Below, one piece after another: positions 44,948 to 46,688 of a stretch of 46,688 nt of DNA. Position numbers and translations under genes: made by a program. Under the pieces are notes generated by a model. The model made no database searches. It saw only the letters and a list, made by a program, of their open reading frames with translations, and was not told the origin of the DNA. Location of the stretch: the NCBI GenBank assembly GCA_017511965.1, contig JAFWHT010000034.1:1-46688 (forward strand), given 5' to 3'. The stretch's first letter is position 1; the number at the start of each line of letters is the position of its first letter. Source of the DNA: Candidatus Saccharimonadota bacterium. Its GTDB lineage: Bacteria > Patescibacteriota > Saccharimonadia > Saccharimonadales > Saccharimonadaceae.

Positions 44948-45493
44948 ATGGCAGTCAATAGATATGATGATACACGGGCCTGGTATGCGATTTCGACCTA
45001 CTCGGGCTACGAAGACAAGGTGGCGGATTCGATTAATCAGCGGGTGAATACTGTTGAGATGGCAGATAAGATTTTTGAGGCAATTGTGCCAAAAGAAAAA
45101 CAGATTGAGATTAAAAACGGTAAGCGAAAAATTGTGGACCGAAAGATTTTGCAAGGGTATGTGCTGGTTGATATGAAACTTTCGGATGAAACGTGGTATA
45201 TTATTCGCAATACTCCAGGAGTAACTGGGTTTATTGGCACTGGTACACAGCCGACGCCAGTTTCGGATAAGGAAGTCGCAAAGATTAAAAAGCGAATGGG
45301 AGTTGAAGATCCAAAGTTTTCGGTTAAATACGAGGTTGGCGAAGTTGTTTCAATTACGGATGGTCCGTTTAAGGGATTTGATGGATCGATTTCGGAAATT
45401 GATGCGGCTAAGGGTAAGTTGAAGGTTATGGTTAGTATGTTTGGGCGGGAGACACCGGTAGAACTCGACGCTTTACAAGTAAAACAATTGTGA
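44948..45493 (+). CDS. nusG: Transcription elongation and termination factor NusG
   Basis: Binds RNA polymerase and couples it to the ribosome or Rho. The NGN domain has WYAISTYSGYEDKVADSI and, further on, LQGYVLVDMKLSDETWYIIRNTPGVTGFIG; the KOW domain follows with FEVGEVVSI-like sequence (YEVGEVVSITDGPFKGFDG). The length (181 aa) is normal. The -10 box of rplK overlaps its stop. Confidence 0.97.
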   Translation: MAVNRYDDTRAWYAISTYSGYEDKVADSINQRVNTVEMADKIFEAIVPKEKQIEIKNGKRKIVDRKILQGYVLVDMKLSDETWYIIRNTPGVTGFIGTGTQPTPVSDKEVAKIKKRMGVEDPKFSVKYEVGEVVSITDGPFKGFDGSISEIDAAKGKLKVMVSMFGRETPVELDALQVKQL

Positions 45494-45499
45494 TATAAT
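45494..45499 (+). promoter_or_regulatory. -10 box of rplK
   Basis: GATATAATATAAT over the nusG stop codon; a ~30-base leader with GAAAGG leads to the rplK ATG. Confidence 0.55.
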
Positions 45500-45534
45500 A
45501 TAATAGTTACGCACTAGAAAGGTTTTTATTTATT

Positions 45535-45963
45535 ATGGCAGAAAAGAAGGTGATTGGAAATTTGAAACTTCGAATCCCGGCAGGGCGTGCGACGGCTGGG
45601 CCACCAGTTGGTTCGACGCTTGGTCAATGGGGTCTTAATATGATGGATTTTATCAATCCATTTAATGAGGCAACGAAGGATTTGATGGGGAAAGATGTAA
45701 TTGTGCATATTCGAGTTTTTGAAGACCGAACGTTTGATTGGAAGTCTTTAGGTCAACCAGTTGATGATATGATTCGCGAGGCGATTAAAATTCAAAAAGG
45801 TTCGGGTAAGCCGAATGTTGATAAGGTAGGAAAGATTACTCGAGCGCAACTTGAAGAGATTGCTGGGAAGAAAATGGAACAATTGAACGCAGTTGATTTA
45901 GATGGCGCAGTTAAAGTTGTTGCCGGAACGGCACGTTCGATGGGGGTTGAGGTCGAAGGATAA
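45535..45963 (+). CDS. rplK: 50S ribosomal protein L11 (uL11)
   Basis: Part of the GTPase-associated centre on 23S rRNA. The N-terminal domain has LKLRIPAGRATAGPPVGSTLGQWGLNMMDFI, the usual Pro-rich switch, and the C-terminal RNA-binding domain ends GTARSMGVEVEG. The 142-aa length is normal. Instead of rplA following directly, an extra gene and a terminator lie between. Confidence 0.97.
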   Translation: MAEKKVIGNLKLRIPAGRATAGPPVGSTLGQWGLNMMDFINPFNEATKDLMGKDVIVHIRVFEDRTFDWKSLGQPVDDMIREAIKIQKGSGKPNVDKVGKITRAQLEEIAGKKMEQLNAVDLDGAVKVVAGTARSMGVEVEG

Positions 45964-45975
45964 TCTGAGCATCTA

Positions 45976-46004
45976 TTGACTTTTTAACGTAAGTGTGATA
46001 TAAT
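45976..46004 (+). promoter_or_regulatory. Promoter overlapping the rplK terminator
   Basis: TTGACT, 17 bases, TATAAT (45999-46004). The -10 box forms the start of the terminator hairpin that ends rplK transcripts. Confidence 0.75.
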
Positions 46005-46034
46005 AGATAGGTTGAATCCTATCTATTATTTTTT
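46001..46034 (+). terminator. rplK terminator containing a -10 box
   Basis: TAATAGATAGG pairs with CCTATCTATTA (11 bp) around TTGAAT, followed by six T. Transcripts starting from the overlapping promoter begin inside the hairpin and so lack its 5' arm. Confidence 0.75.
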
Positions 46035-46053
46035 CGGGGAAAGGGGGATGGTA

Positions 46054-46500
46054 ATGAGAACAAAAGGATTGGAACATTTAGTGTTGGTAGAGATGGCAGA
46101 GAAGTTATGGCAAAAACATGGGAAACGGTACCGTACGTTGATACCAGAATACCATGAGCTAATTGCCAAGAAGCGAGAGCTTAAGATTTTGCCTTTAAAT
46201 CGGGTGAAGCAGAGCACTCTGGGAGAAATTCCGGAGATTGAGTTTCTAAGTGTTAAGAATAAGAAAGAGCTTCACTCTAAGTTAAAGGGGTATAGCGTAG
46301 AGCGTCTGTCGGCAATGATTATTGCAACAGAGATGATGCTCGATAGCTACGCTTTTCGTACGATTGAATCTCATATCTTTGACTATAGATATGAGATTAG
46401 CCACCTTCATCAAAAGAAGGGTGGCGCCGGGAGTATTGATCCGAACTACTGTCGGAATTGTAGTATTAATACTCGGCATTCTCATGCTGAAAACGGCTAA
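46054..46500 (+). CDS. Unknown protein between rplK and rplA
   Basis: A 148-aa protein, not recognised. It is basic and helical in its first half (HLVLVEMAEKLWQKHGKRYR) with a middle helix (LSAMIIATEMMLDSYAF), and its C-terminus has CRNCSINTRHSH, a possible metal site with two Cys and two His. I choose the ATG at 46054, placed correctly after AAAGGGGG; the TTG at 46012 falls in the loop of the terminator. It has its own promoter and terminator and interrupts the usually contiguous rplK-rplA pair, suggesting insertion. No function can be given. Confidence 0.65.
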   Translation: MRTKGLEHLVLVEMAEKLWQKHGKRYRTLIPEYHELIAKKRELKILPLNRVKQSTLGEIPEIEFLSVKNKKELHSKLKGYSVERLSAMIIATEMMLDSYAFRTIESHIFDYRYEISHLHQKKGGAGSIDPNYCRNCSINTRHSHAENG

Positions 46501-46553
46501 GTCTCCCTCGGCAGTTTCTAACACTGCAAACCATAATCTACCCACCGCACATC

Positions 46554-46580
46554 GGGGAGCCGTTCGGCTCCCCATTTTCT
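46554..46580 (+). terminator. Terminator of the unknown gene
   Basis: GGGGAGCC pairs with GGCTCCCC around GTTC, then ATTTTCTTGC and a further T run. Confidence 0.8.
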
Positions 46581-46608
46581 TGCTTTTTTCTGGAGTTTTT
46601 GGTATAAT
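46580..46608 (+). promoter_or_regulatory. Promoter of rplA
   Basis: TTGCTT, 17 bases, TATAAT (46603-46608); a ~55-base leader follows, with a small GGGAGG...ACCC hairpin and AAAGGAAA before the ATG. The leader may be the target for L1 autoregulation, but this is a guess. Confidence 0.6.
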
Positions 46609-46666
46609 TATTAGGTTATTTAATAGTTGGGAGGGTTTTACCCGCTTGTACCACAGAAAGGAAATT

Positions 46667-46688
46667 ATGGCTAAAAAAGAAGCCGAGA
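46667..46688 (+). CDS. rplA: 50S ribosomal protein L1 (uL1), 5' end only
   Basis: Only seven codons are in the window (MAKKEAE). Identification rests on gene order (secE, nusG, rplK, then L1) and on the ribosome site AAAGGAAA with its own promoter; the coding part alone is too short to prove it. Confidence 0.6.

Noticed and set aside
46012-46053. TTG start at 46012 for the unknown gene between rplK and rplA.
   Set aside because: It falls in the loop of the terminator hairpin; the ATG at 46054 has a correctly placed Shine-Dalgarno sequence.

Overview
The window looks like a chromosome segment from a Candidate Phyla Radiation (Patescibacteria) bacterium, most probably a Saccharibacterium (TM7). 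This rests on small tightly packed genes, moderately AT-rich DNA, TGA used as stop, trimmed aminoacyl-tRNA synthetases (an AlaRS of 628 aa without its C-terminal domain), no biosynthetic pathways, and cell-envelope, division and lactate-fermentation genes. The phylum is an inference from gene content, not a phylogeny. The first 19 bases are pure G and look like a contig-end artefact.

Layout. 1-770: a small BECR-fold nuclease-like gene convergent with a candidate ncRNA (minus strand). 771-6283: alaS, then a minus-strand overlapping cluster read as histidine kinase, response regulator, RsuA/RluB pseudouridine synthase and an FtsA/PilM-like ATPase. 6332-10424: membrane protein with a baseplate J-like domain, a RuvX-MltG fusion and a LysM-CHAP hydrolase. 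10421-19657: obgE (minus, carrying two repeat insertions), a candidate ncRNA, trmD, an exonuclease I-like gene, ldh, a DUF2207-like membrane protein, a Pro-rich membrane protein and metG. 19663-24332: a MIP/aquaporin-like channel, a small membrane protein, pheS and pheT (two repeat insertions). 24357-32373: ftsE, ftsX, a coiled-coil CHAP hydrolase (an FtsEX-PcsB type division module), an S41 protease, a GT4 glycosyltransferase and a MacB-type ABC transporter. 32395-32469: tRNA-Gln(CUG). 32470-41748: a 9.3-kb integrated element. 41772-46688: acyltransferase-like gene, glucan phosphorylase-like gene, secE, nusG, rplK, an unknown gene and the start of rplA.

The integrated element lies directly at the 3' end of tRNA-Gln. 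It carries a serine recombinase, a replication-initiator-like protein, a SpoVG-like protein, a 58-aa protein, a possible winged-helix protein, a 1075-aa repeat adhesin with foreign base composition, and two small helix-turn-helix proteins. A 15/17 match to the tRNA 3' end at 41732-41748 is the candidate right attachment site. The recombinase reading frame crosses the attachment site, so its last ~36 codons come from the antisense of the tRNA; in the excised circle the same frame would run into a different tail.

The most unusual signal is a family of palindromic repeats inserted in frame inside essential genes: two copies in obgE and one in pheT share a core that is translated in the same frame each time, and a second, GC-rich palindrome sits elsewhere in pheT. 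The outer arms of the three shared-core copies are not shared with each other. Each is an inverted copy of its own host-gene flank, so the whole insertion folds as one long hairpin. A second window-wide pattern is that at least 15 genes have a TATAAT-like box ending 6-8 bases before the start codon, which predicts leaderless mRNAs; a minority of genes have real leaders with Shine-Dalgarno sites.
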